A stretch of 33,438 nucleotides of DNA. Origin: CAZVED01 sp964626205. Its GTDB lineage: Bacteria; Patescibacteriota; Patescibacteriia; SG8-24. Position 1 is the first letter of the stretch. Each line of letters opens with the position of its first letter. A program made the translations under genes and the position numbers. Of this stretch, positions 22,004 through 30,475 are shown piece by piece. Below the pieces are notes generated by a model. That model did no database searches, was not told the origin of the DNA, and was given only the letters and a program-made list of their open reading frames with translations. The stretch spans positions 1 through 33,438 of the forward strand of contig CAZVED010000010.1 of the NCBI GenBank assembly GCA_964626205.1, read 5' to 3'.

Positions 22004-25000
22004 TCATTGGCGATAGGTGACGATAATCTCGTCGAGCGTCGGCGTGGCCATGGTGTCCCCCGTCGTGAGCGTGGCACGGTACTGAAGGTAGCGGTCGTCT
22101 GGCGCGGGTGTGACCACGCCGTCCGCAGAAAGCTCGCCGCTCCATGCGGACCACGTCCCGTCTGGCGTCGGCACAGGGCCAGAGCGCGTGGCGATGGTGG
22201 CAGCGGTGCCTGCTGGCAGTGTGGTCGTGAAGTAGAGTACGCCGAACTCAGAGGCCGCATCCGTGTCGAGCACGGACGAGGTGAAGGTACCGTTCAGATA
22301 ATATGGCGGCGGATCCTTGAGGAACACACCGATTTGACCAACAACCCATCCGTCCGTCGGTGCCTCCACGGTGACATCATAGAAATGCCGGGTCGTCGGC
22401 GTCACGAACACTTCCCAGCTCACACCGTCCCACTCAAGCAGCGTACCGGAATTACCGACGGCCCATGCCTCCGTTGCCGAACGTGCCTCCACATCCTGCA
22501 AAATCGTCACGACCGGAGATGTCACCGTCGCCCAATTCGCGCCATCCCACTCGATGATGACACCACCTGCACCGACGGCCCATGCTGCAGAGGCCGACCG
22601 CGCATGGACGCCGTTGAGCTGCTGCGCTGTCGGCGAAGAGACGGTTCCCCATGTCACCCCGTCCCACTGGATAATGACGCCGTTCGCGCCGACAGCCCAG
22701 CAGTCGATGTCGGAGAGACAGGAAACGTCGAGCAGATTGCTGCCTGTTGGCGAAGAGACTGTTCCCCACGAAATACCGTCGAAGTGTACGATGGTGCCAC
22801 CCCCGCCGACGGCGGCGCAAAACGCGGTAGACGGACAATGCACACCGTTCAGCTGCGACGCTGTCGGGCTCGTTTCCGTCGCCCATGCGACGCCGTCCCA
22901 GCGAAGGATTGTTCCACCCACACCGACCGCGAACGCCGTGGATGCGTCTACGGCATCTATAGCCAACAAGTCGACAACTGTCGGCGAAAGCACCGTCGCC
23001 CATGCGACGCCGTCGTAGTAGACAATGACCCCCGTGCGGCCGACCGCCCACACGTCAGCGACTGCGGTACCGTCCGTTCCGTACAAGTCCTGCCCGGTCA
23101 CCGCGTTCGCGATAAAACGAATCTCTTGAAAGACTGCGCCGAAGAGCGGGTTCGACGTCGTGAACGTCACGCGGTACTGCATGTACTGGTTCGCAGGTGA
23201 GGTGATGGTGGAGCCACCGACGTTCGTATACTCGCTGCTCCATGCAGACCATGACCCATCCGGTGTTGGCGTGGGGCCGGTGCGCGTGGCAATAGTGAGC
23301 GCAGTGAAAAGCGGCGTGGAAGAATCCCAGCTTGCAGTGTTCCAAACGAGTCCTGGCGTACCCCCATCGATGACCGTCGATTGGAAATAGGAGGGACTCG
23401 TCGTGAATGTGGCGTACTTATAGAACGCGCCCGCTTCGCCGACGGCCCAACCGCCGGTCTCGCTCCAAAGGTGTACACCGTGCACAAGCGGGTTCGAAGG
23501 GTTGTCAAACACGAACTGCGACCAAACAGATCCATCCCACCCCACGAATGTTTGCTGTACGCCGACAGCCCAGCAATTGTCGGTCGCGATGCAATAGACG
23601 TCGTACAGCTCGTTGTTAATCGTCGTCGAAACCGATGACCAGCTTGCGCCGTTCCAATGCAGCGCGAGCCCGCCGGAACCGACGGCAACACCAAAGCTCG
23701 CAGTCGCCATCGAAACGGAATTGAGACGTGCGCTCGTCGGTGACGTAAAGTTGGACCACGTCGTGCCGTTCCAACGAAGAATCGTTCCGTTGTTGCCTAC
23801 GATCCAACCATCATTCGCGGCGACGAGACTCACGCCGTTCAGGCGCCGGTTGCTCGGAGACGCCACTGACACCCAGCTTGCACCGTTCCAGTGGCGAATG
23901 ACCCCGTTCGTCGCGACCGCGACCGCGAACGACGAACTTACGACATCGATTGCCTGAAAGTTACGAGCGGTGCCGGATGCCTGCGTCGCCCATGATGTGC
24001 CGTTCCAATAGATGATTGTCCCGTTGTCACCGACTGCCCAGACGTTGTTCTCATCCGCATAGGCAATGTCGTTGAGGCTGTTCCCTGTCGGAGACGACAC
24101 AGTAGACCACTCCGACCCATCGAAGCGTGCGATGGAACCACCTGCGCCGACAGCCCATCCATCCATGCCGGACGGCAGTACGACGACGGCGAAATACGAG
24201 TCCGTTCCCGGGTCGTCATAGGTAATGCTGATGTTCTCGAGCTTCGGTGCGACCGTGATGTCCGACGTGGTGAACGTCGCGCGATACTGGATATACCGCC
24301 GATCGACTGTAGTGATGGTCGCATCCGTCGGGATCGTCAGCTCCGCACTCCAGGCAGTCCATGTCCCGTCAGGCGTCGGCGTGTTTCCACCGCGTGTGGC
24401 GATGGTGAGGTCGGTTCCGTCCGGCAAGTCTTCTCCCCAGAACAGACGGCCCCAGTTCGCGACTGCTCCGGCATCGAAAATGCCAGAGAGGTACGTGCCG
24501 GATGTCGTGTAGACGTCGCCATAGCGCCAAATGACACCAGCCGCACCAACAGTCCATGCATCCGTCGCGGAAACCGCAAACACACCGTAGCGCGCAGAGG
24601 ATGATGGCCCGTTCACGATGTCCCAGCTCGCGCCGTTCCAGCGACGTGTCGCTCCGTCCGACGCGACGATCCACCCGTCCGACGCGGAAAGCATGTGGAC
24701 GGAAGTCCACGTCTCACTTCCAGTGTTGACAAACTCCGACCAGGTCGTGCCGTTCCAGCGGTACACGAGGCCGTTGTTGCCGACCATCCATCCATCGGAT
24801 GCGGAAACGAGGTCCACGCCATACCATTGCTGGTTTCCTGCTCCATAGCTCCCGAACTGCGACCAGGTCGTGCCGTTCCAGCGCGCTATACGACCCTGGT
24901 TGCCTCCGACCGTGAAACAGTCACTCGCGGACGCACAGTCGATGCCACGCCATGTTTGATTACCCAGATCCACGAACTGCGCCCATGTCGTGCCGTTCCA

Positions 25001-26188
25001 GCGCGCAATACGACCGGAGTCTGCCGTCGCCCAACCGTCGGAGGCGCCCGTCATCTTGATACCTTGGTAATTCTGACTTCCGGTATCCACTGTGTTGGAC
25101 CAGCTCGTGCCGTTCCAGCGGATGAACTGCCCGGCATCGGCGGTAGCAAAACAGTTTGTTGCAGAAAGACAGTCCACGGCCTGAAGGTTCTGTGCAGTGG
25201 GAGAGACGACCGTGGACCAACTCGTGCCGTTCCAGCGAAGAATGGTTCCTGAGTTCCCCACTGCCCAACCATCGGAAGAGGAGACGAACGTCGCGGCGTT
25301 CAACTGCTGCGCTGTCGGCGAGGTGAAGTTGTTCCATCCGGAAACGGTCGCAAGCGTAACAGAGGCGAGATCTCCAGTGTCGATGCCGACCGTATCCGCA
25401 AAAGTTCCATCCCCGAAATCAACGTGATCCGTTTCATAAAAACTCTTTCCGGTGACGATTTCCAACCACTCCAGGTTACCCGTCGTCACCACGCTCGCAT
25501 CCGTGCCGGTTCCAGAGACGGCCGTATTCGTGAACGTTCCCGGCCCGAAATCCGTGTCCGTGGTCTGCACGTAGACATCGCCGCCCGAAAGCGTCCACTC
25601 CTTGTCCATGTCCTGCTGCGCAAGCTCGACGCTGGCGGACTCCCCTGTTCCCGTGACCGCCGTCTGGAACGTCGTTCCTGCGTTGAAATCCGTGTCCGTG
25701 GTCTGTAGCCAATCGTACGTATTGCCGTTCGTCAGATGCGCCACGTACTCCACGGTCTTTATTCCGCCGTACAACGACGGCCATGACACCAAGGAAACGA
25801 TACGCTTCGTGCGCGGGTCGACCGTACCGCCGGACGCCACGATGTCTCCTACGCCGTCGCGCTCGACATCTTCGACCGTCACCACGCGGGTAAAGATATC
25901 CGTCTCGTCGCTCGTGCCGGAGAACGCCCACTTGTCTGCCACGACAGCAACGCCATGTTGTCCGTTCGTGAGCCCTAGCCACCCCTCACTCCGAATAGAC
26001 TCCGCCGCCTCGACACCCTCCTTCGCGAGCAGCATCGCCTGTGCGCGCTCCGATGCGCTTCCGGCAGACGTGAGCGGCGTCCACACCATGCCGAGAATGC
26101 CCGCCGCAAGAACGCCGAAAATCGCGATTGCGAAGATGACTTCAAGAATCGTTGCGCCGCGCTGCGTCGGTAATAGTGAAACTCCCAT
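22004..26188 (-). CDS. Giant minor prepilin carrying three seven-bladed beta-propellers
   Basis: The 1394-residue protein starts with a class III prepilin leader, MGVSLLPTQRG, then ATILEVIFAIAIFGVLAAGI with glutamate at mature position 5. A pilin-like body follows to about 160, then three repeats of about 40 residues with a (T/V)DF-GT core (160-280). Propeller 1 is at about 283-557, propeller 2 at 667-927 and propeller 3 at 1034-1293. Each shows seven blades with the signature (G/A)WAVG..G.I.RWNGT.W. A related module of about 100 residues (PTPDGTWSAWS...YLQYRATLTT) follows each propeller. An ATG 15 bases upstream overlaps the previous gene and is less likely. The protein should be anchored by its pilin helix and displayed at the pilus tip as an adhesin, by analogy with PilY1/PilC propellers; that role is inferred. 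Confidence 0.9.
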   Translation of the reverse strand: MGVSLLPTQRGATILEVIFAIAIFGVLAAGILGMVWTPLTSAGSASERAQAMLLAKEGVEAAESIRSEGWLGLTNGQHGVAVVADKWAFSGTSDETDIFTRVVTVEDVERDGVGDIVASGGTVDPRTKRIVSLVSWPSLYGGIKTVEYVAHLTNGNTYDWLQTTDTDFNAGTTFQTAVTGTGESASVELAQQDMDKEWTLSGGDVYVQTTDTDFGPGTFTNTAVSGTGTDASVVTTGNLEWLEIVTGKSFYETDHVDFGDGTFADTVGIDTGDLASVTLATVSGWNNFTSPTAQQLNAATFVSSSDGWAVGNSGTILRWNGTSWSTVVSPTAQNLQAVDCLSATNCFATADAGQFIRWNGTSWSNTVDTGSQNYQGIKMTGASDGWATADSGRIARWNGTTWAQFVDLGNQTWRGIDCASASDCFTVGGNQGRIARWNGTTWSQFGSYGAGNQQWYGVDLVSASDGWMVGNNGLVYRWNGTTWSEFVNTGSETWTSVHMLSASDGWIVASDGATRRWNGASWDIVNGPSSSARYGVFAVSATDAWTVGAAGVIWRYGDVYTTSGTYLSGIFDAGAVANWGRLFWGEDLPDGTDLTIATRGGNTPTPDGTWTAWSAELTIPTDATITTVDRRYIQYRATFTTSDITVAPKLENISITYDDPGTDSYFAVVVLPSGMDGWAVGAGGSIARFDGSEWSTVSSPTGNSLNDIAYADENNVWAVGDNGTIIYWNGTSWATQASGTARNFQAIDVVSSSFAVAVATNGVIRHWNGASWVSVASPSNRRLNGVSLVAANDGWIVGNNGTILRWNGTTWSNFTSPTSARLNSVSMATASFGVAVGSGGLALHWNGASWSSVSTTINNELYDVYCIATDNCWAVGVQQTFVGWDGSVWSQFVFDNPSNPLVHGVHLWSETGGWAVGEAGAFYKYATFTTSPSYFQSTVIDGGTPGLVWNTASWDSSTPLFTALTIATRTGPTPTPDGSWSAWSSEYTNVGGSTITSPANQYMQYRVTFTTSNPLFGAVFQEIRFIANAVTGQDLYGTDGTAVADVWAVGRTGVIVYYDGVAWATVLSPTVVDLLAIDAVDASTAFAVGVGGTILRWDGVAWATETSPTASQLNGVHCPSTAFCAAVGGGGTIVHFDGISWGTVSSPTGSNLLDVSCLSDIDCWAVGANGVIIQWDGVTWGTVSSPTAQQLNGVHARSASAAWAVGAGGVIIEWDGANWATVTSPVVTILQDVEARSATEAWAVGNSGTLLEWDGVSWEVFVTPTTRHFYDVTVEAPTDGWVVGQIGVFLKDPPPYYLNGTFTSSVLDTDAASEFGVLYFTTTLPAGTAATIATRSGPVPTPDGTWSAWSGELSADGVVTPAPDDRYLQYRATLTTGDTMATPTLDEIIVTYRQ

Positions 26189-26192
26189 AGGC

Positions 26193-26648
26193 TCAGCGAA
26201 CATGAATCATACCGGCCGCGTTGATGTCGATCGTCCTTGCGTTGCCTGCGCCATCGGTCAACGTAATCGTTCCCGTCTGCTCGGGAATGCCCTTGTGACT
26301 CGCGAAAATGATGTCCGCTCCCCCGCCAGAGATATCGATGTCGGTCGCGGATACTCCACCGGGAAAAAGATGAAGAAGATTCTCCTCGTCGGCGGCATTG
26401 TAATTCGCTCCTTCGAAGAATACCGCACGGTCTTCTTCGAAGCGCACGCCGTATCGGCTTCCATTCCTTCCGGACATCGCGGACGATTGCGCCTCGACCA
26501 GCAAGTCGGCGCTCCGAAGCGCGGCGGATTCAAGTACGTCCTCGATCGCCCTGCCGCCGAAAAACGGGGCTGCCATAAGCGCGAGGCCCGCCATAAGCGC
26601 GACGACGACCATGACCTCCAGAAGCGTGAATCCGTTGCCGGAGCGCAT
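26193..26648 (-). CDS. Minor pseudopilin, GspH/FimT-like
   Basis: The 151-residue protein has the leader MRSGNG, cleavage G|F and FTLLEVMVVVALMAGLALMA with glutamate at position 5. The body ends GTITLTDGAGNARTIDINAA and GMIHVR, the beta-rich C-terminus seen in GspH/FimT-type minor pilins. The start is placed at 26648 because a longer reading would overlap pilC and give an implausible leader. It lies 13 bases after pilC and four before the giant pilin. It is probably an initiator in the minor-pilin complex. Confidence 0.85.
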   Translation of the reverse strand: MRSGNGFTLLEVMVVVALMAGLALMAAPFFGGRAIEDVLESAALRSADLLVEAQSSAMSGRNGSRYGVRFEEDRAVFFEGANYNAADEENLLHLFPGGVSATDIDISGGGADIIFASHKGIPEQTGTITLTDGAGNARTIDINAAGMIHVR

Positions 26649-26661
26649 AGGACGTCGGGGA

Positions 26662-27882
26662 TCAGATGCGGTTGATGGCCGCGACGAAATTATAGATAGG
26701 GATGAGAATGGCGAATGCCATACCGAGCGCGACGACACCGATGATGAGCAGCATGATCGGTTCGAGCAATGTGGAAAGGTTCTTCATCGCGCTTTCGACC
26801 TCGAGCTCGTAGAACTCCGCGAGGTACCCGAGCACTTCCTCGAGCTTGCCCGACCGCTCACCAACGCCGATCATGCGTGACGAGATGCGCGGGAAGAGCT
26901 CCGGCGACGCGCCGAGCGCCTCTGAGAGCGCCTTGCCGCGCTGCACGTCCAACAGCGCACGGGCGACGGCCCTGCCGTAGTACACGTTCGTGAGCACTTT
27001 CGACGTAACCTCCAGCGACTTGATGATGTCCACGCCGCTGTTGAGCAACGTACCGAGCACGAGCGCGAACCGCGCGAGGTTCACCTCCTGTACGATGCGC
27101 CCGAAAATCCACACACGGATGGCGATGTAATGCGTCAGCGGCGCGAGAACGCGGCGGCGAATGACCCAGAAAAACCCGCCGATACCGCCCAAAAGAATGG
27201 TGAACGAAAGGAACGTATGCTCGCGAGCGATTCGCGCGACATCAAGAAGTAGCAACGTGACCCACGGGAGCTCCACGCCCTTCAACCCCTCGAAAAGTTT
27301 TGCGACTTCCGGCAGCACGTACGTCGCGAAGAAAAAGCCGATGAGCGCGGCAGCAACAAGGACGAGCGTCGGGTACGTGAGCGCGGATTTCACCTTCTTG
27401 CGAAGCTCATAGTCCTTGGTGAACTGCACGGCGAGATGGTCGAGGTTCTGATCGAGCGTGCCGGAGTATTCGCCTGCACGGATGATGTTGCAGTAAAACG
27501 GCGAGAATACCGCGGGGTGCTGCTCCAACGAATCGGAAAGCTTCTCGCCTCGCTCGATGCGCTTCGACACGTCGCTGATGACGCGGCGCATACGGACGTT
27601 CGTCGCCTGCTCGGCAAGGATGTCGAGCGACTCCAGAAGCGTAAGGCCGGCACGGAGCATGATGGAGAGGTGCTTCGTGAAGAGCACCTTATCCAAGTGG
27701 CTGATGGTGCTCTCGAGCGCGTCCTGGAAGAACGCAAAACGGAAGCCTTGCGCTTCCTTCACGGAGATGACCGTGAGTCCTTGCGCGGAAAGCCGCTCAA
27801 TGACGGCATCCCTGCTTCCTAACGAGGACGTCCCTTTGACGACCTTCCCCGCGGCGTCTGATGCGACGTAGTCGTATGCCAT
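26662..27882 (-). CDS. pilC: Type IV pilus inner-membrane platform protein PilC/GspF
   Basis: This platform protein couples the assembly ATPase to pilin insertion. The 406-residue protein begins MAYDYVASDAAGKVVKGTSS. It has two related GspF domains, the first with FTKHLSIMLRAGLTLLESLD and the second with FALVLGTLLNSGVDIIKSLE, and three transmembrane segments including the C-terminal IMLLIIGVVALGMAFAILIP. The start at 27882 avoids overlap with pilB; an ATG ten codons earlier is possible. It sits 13 bases after pilB, the usual order. Confidence 0.93.
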   Translation of the reverse strand: MAYDYVASDAAGKVVKGTSSLGSRDAVIERLSAQGLTVISVKEAQGFRFAFFQDALESTISHLDKVLFTKHLSIMLRAGLTLLESLDILAEQATNVRMRRVISDVSKRIERGEKLSDSLEQHPAVFSPFYCNIIRAGEYSGTLDQNLDHLAVQFTKDYELRKKVKSALTYPTLVLVAAALIGFFFATYVLPEVAKLFEGLKGVELPWVTLLLLDVARIAREHTFLSFTILLGGIGGFFWVIRRRVLAPLTHYIAIRVWIFGRIVQEVNLARFALVLGTLLNSGVDIIKSLEVTSKVLTNVYYGRAVARALLDVQRGKALSEALGASPELFPRISSRMIGVGERSGKLEEVLGYLAEFYELEVESAMKNLSTLLEPIMLLIIGVVALGMAFAILIPIYNFVAAINRI

Positions 27883-27895
27883 ATATCGTATCGTA

Positions 27896-29629
27896 TCAGG
27901 AATTGATGCCACCTGTCGCGCGAATGACCTCTTCGACGGTCGTGATGCCGCTGAGCGCCTTATCGATGCCGTCCTCGAACATGGTCGTCATCCCTCCTTT
28001 TACCGCTTCCTGCATGATGATGCGTGCGTTGGCGTTCGTCATGATAAGCTCGCGGATCTTGTCGTTCATCTCGAGAAGCTCGTAAATGCCGAGACGACCG
28101 CGGTATCCGCTGTGTCCGCACGTATCGCACCCTTTACCGCGATACAGCTTCACTGCAGTTTTCTTCTTTGCGCGCGCAAAGACAGCGTCCGCGACCGCAT
28201 CGCCGTACTCCGTCGCGAGCTCTTCCTTTACGGCATCGTGGCTCATGATGCATCGCTCGCAGACCTTGCGGACGAGACGCTGCGCGATAATGACGTTGAT
28301 GGTGGAAGCAATAAGAAATGGCTCGATTTCCATATCACGGAACCGCGGCAAGGTCGTTGCGGCATCGTTCGTATGCAACGTAGAGAGCACTAAGTGACCG
28401 GTCATGGCGGCGTTCACCGAAATGCCAGCCGTTTCACCGTCACGGATTTCACCGACCATGATGATGTTCGGATCCTGACGGACGATGGAGCGGAGACCGG
28501 AAGCGAACGTCAGGCCGGTCTTCGGATTGACCTGAATCTGGTTGACGCCCTCGAGACCGTATTCGATAGGATCCTCGATGGTCGCGATGTTCACCGTACG
28601 CGTGTTAAGCAGCTTGAGGACCGCGTACATCGTCGTGGTCTTTCCGGATCCCGTCGGACCCGTCGCAAGAATCATGCCGAACGACTTCTTGAGGTACGGC
28701 TGCAGCGTCTTGAGCGCCTTTGGAGAAAATCCGAGATCCTTCAGGTCGAAACTCTTTCCCTTGTCCGTCAAAAGACGCATCACGATCTTCTCGCCATCGA
28801 CGATCGGCAGAATGGAGACGCGGACATCGACGCGCTCCTTCTCGATGATCATCTGGAACTTTCCGTCCTGCGCGGCGAAATGTTCGTCCGTACGGAGCTT
28901 GGAAAGAACCTTAATGCGTGTGACAAGCAGATCCATGAGCGCGCGCGGAAGGCTCGCGACATCATGCAAAATGCCGTCAATGCGATAGCGGATGATGACC
29001 GTGCTCTCGCGTGGCTCGACGTGAATGTCGGACGCATTGTTCTGGTACGCGTATTCAAGGATAAGTTCGACGGCGTTCACGATGATGCCGTCCTGGTTCG
29101 CGGCCTCTTCCGACGACGGTGCCTTCTTTCCGCTCTTCTGCGCACTCAGTATGTCGTCCGCGTCCTGCAGCAACTTCACGATGGCGGCTTCGAGATCGCG
29201 GCTGTAATGCTCAAGACCGTAGCGGATGCCGCGAGCAGTCGCGTAATGAGGGACCACGCGCGTCCCGACCTTCTTCTCCACCAGATGGATCTGCTCCAAA
29301 TCCTCCGGGTCGCGCAGCGCGAGCTTCAGACGACCTTGGTCATCGATGCCGAATGCAATCATTTTCACGCGTCGCGCTGCACGCTCCGGGACGGAACGGA
29401 GGACGTGGTCCGCGATCTTCTTCGCTTCGAGGTTAGCAAATGGGACACCCAAGGCGTCCGCAACAAGCTGACCGAGGTACTGGTCCGGCACGACTCCTTT
29501 ATCTGAAAGGATGTCGTCCACCTCAAGACCACGTTGTGCGGCTTCGGTGGCGGCGACGTCGAACGCTTCGGCCTCCACAAGACCTTGGTCGACGAGGATT
29601 GTCCTGAGTTTTTCCGTGTCGAGTGGCAT
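27896..29629 (-). CDS. pilB: Type IV pilus assembly ATPase PilB
   Basis: This hexameric ATPase powers pilus extension from the cytoplasmic face. The 577-residue protein has an N-terminal MshEN-like region (1-140), then the secretion ATPase core: Walker A GPTGSGKTTT (324-333), the Asp box TIEDPIEYGLEGVNQ, Walker B IIMVGEIRDGET (389-400), and a His box GHLVLSTLHTNDA. Four cysteines (457, 460, 501 and 504) form the zinc-binding insert typical of PilB/GspE assembly ATPases and absent from PilT. No retraction ATPase gene is in this window. It directly follows two response-regulator genes. Confidence 0.95.
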   Translation of the reverse strand: MPLDTEKLRTILVDQGLVEAEAFDVAATEAAQRGLEVDDILSDKGVVPDQYLGQLVADALGVPFANLEAKKIADHVLRSVPERAARRVKMIAFGIDDQGRLKLALRDPEDLEQIHLVEKKVGTRVVPHYATARGIRYGLEHYSRDLEAAIVKLLQDADDILSAQKSGKKAPSSEEAANQDGIIVNAVELILEYAYQNNASDIHVEPRESTVIIRYRIDGILHDVASLPRALMDLLVTRIKVLSKLRTDEHFAAQDGKFQMIIEKERVDVRVSILPIVDGEKIVMRLLTDKGKSFDLKDLGFSPKALKTLQPYLKKSFGMILATGPTGSGKTTTMYAVLKLLNTRTVNIATIEDPIEYGLEGVNQIQVNPKTGLTFASGLRSIVRQDPNIIMVGEIRDGETAGISVNAAMTGHLVLSTLHTNDAATTLPRFRDMEIEPFLIASTINVIIAQRLVRKVCERCIMSHDAVKEELATEYGDAVADAVFARAKKKTAVKLYRGKGCDTCGHSGYRGRLGIYELLEMNDKIRELIMTNANARIIMQEAVKGGMTTMFEDGIDKALSGITTVEEVIRATGGINS

Positions 29630-29642
29630 GAGGTGAAACGCG

Positions 29643-30044
29643 TCACGCGGCTTTACGTACCTTGGCGAAGATTTCCTTCACCCTGCGGACAAGGTCGTTG
29701 ATAGCAAGGTCACCTTTCACAAGGAAGTCCGTCGCACCAAGATCCTTCGCGCGTGTGACATCTTCGTCCTGCGCGAGGTTGGACAACACGATGACGGGCA
29801 CCGTCTTGAGTGCAGCATCGGCTTGGACGGCATACAGCACGTCGAAGCCGTCCATGTTCGGCATGATGAGGTCCAGCAGGACGAGATTGAACTTCTCCTT
29901 TTTCATGAGCGCAAGTCCTTCTTCTCCGTCTGTTGCGGATGAAACGGCAAAACCTTCCTTGGCGAATTTCGCGACAAGGATCTTCTGGAGGAATGCGTCA
30001 TCCTCCACGATGAGCAGCTTCAGTTGTGCTGCAGTCTGCGCCAT
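29643..30044 (-). CDS. Single-domain response regulator, second of two
   Basis: The 133-residue protein is only a receiver domain: acidic pair E14-D15-D16 in LLIVEDDAFL, the phospho-acceptor D58 in LVLLDLIMPN, the VIVLSNLA switch strand, and the conserved lysine in FLVKGD. There is no output domain. It lies between the other receiver gene and pilB, 13 bases before pilB, so it likely acts by binding a partner protein such as the pilus motor or the kinase, as CheY, PilG and PilH do. The partner is not known. Confidence 0.9.
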   Translation of the reverse strand: MAQTAAQLKLLIVEDDAFLQKILVAKFAKEGFAVSSATDGEEGLALMKKEKFNLVLLDLIMPNMDGFDVLYAVQADAALKTVPVIVLSNLAQDEDVTRAKDLGATDFLVKGDLAINDLVRRVKEIFAKVRKAA

Positions 30045-30051
30045 AGGAATG

Positions 30052-30465
30052 TTACGATGCAGGAGGTTTACCGGCTTCCTTCAGCACACTCTGCACCTGC
30101 GCGCTCACCTCGTTCGGCGTCAGATTCGCCTTCGTGAGAAATCGCGCGGCGCCAAGCTTCTTCCCGCGAATAATCTCGTAATCCTGTCCGAGATTTGAAA
30201 GGATGATAACGGGGATATGTTCGGTCGAGAGATTCATCTTGAGGTCGGCGAGTACCGCGAATCCGTCCTTTCCGGGCAGCATGACATCGAGCAGGATGAC
30301 GTCCGGGAGGCTCTCGATCGCCGCGCTCAATCCGGCAATGCCATCCGTCGCCACGCGCACGTCGAAACCATCCATCGTCAGACGGGTCTGATAGATGTCG
30401 GCGAGCGCCGGCTCGTCTTCGACGATGAGAATGCGTTGTGCGGTCGTTGCGGTCTTCTTCGGCAT
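30052..30465 (-). CDS. Single-domain response regulator, first of two
   Basis: The 137-residue protein is only a receiver domain: ILIVEDEPAL with the acidic pair, the phospho-acceptor D60 in VILLDVMLPG, the VIILSNLG switch strand, and the lysine in FLTKAN. No DNA-binding or enzymatic output follows. It is ten bases downstream of the histidine kinase gene and seven upstream of the second receiver, so it is the most direct candidate target of that kinase. The two receivers are clearly related in the (V)I(I/V)LSNL(G/A)QD segment and may have arisen by duplication. Confidence 0.9.
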   Translation of the reverse strand: MPKKTATTAQRILIVEDEPALADIYQTRLTMDGFDVRVATDGIAGLSAAIESLPDVILLDVMLPGKDGFAVLADLKMNLSTEHIPVIILSNLGQDYEIIRGKKLGAARFLTKANLTPNEVSAQVQSVLKEAGKPPAS

Positions 30466-30475
30466 ATGGTGGCGC

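Noticed and set aside
22004..25340. Dense DNA-level repeats suggesting a CRISPR or tandem satellite
   Set aside because: Repeat spacing of about 140 bases follows the codons of beta-propeller blades in one long open frame; there are no constant repeats with unique spacers.
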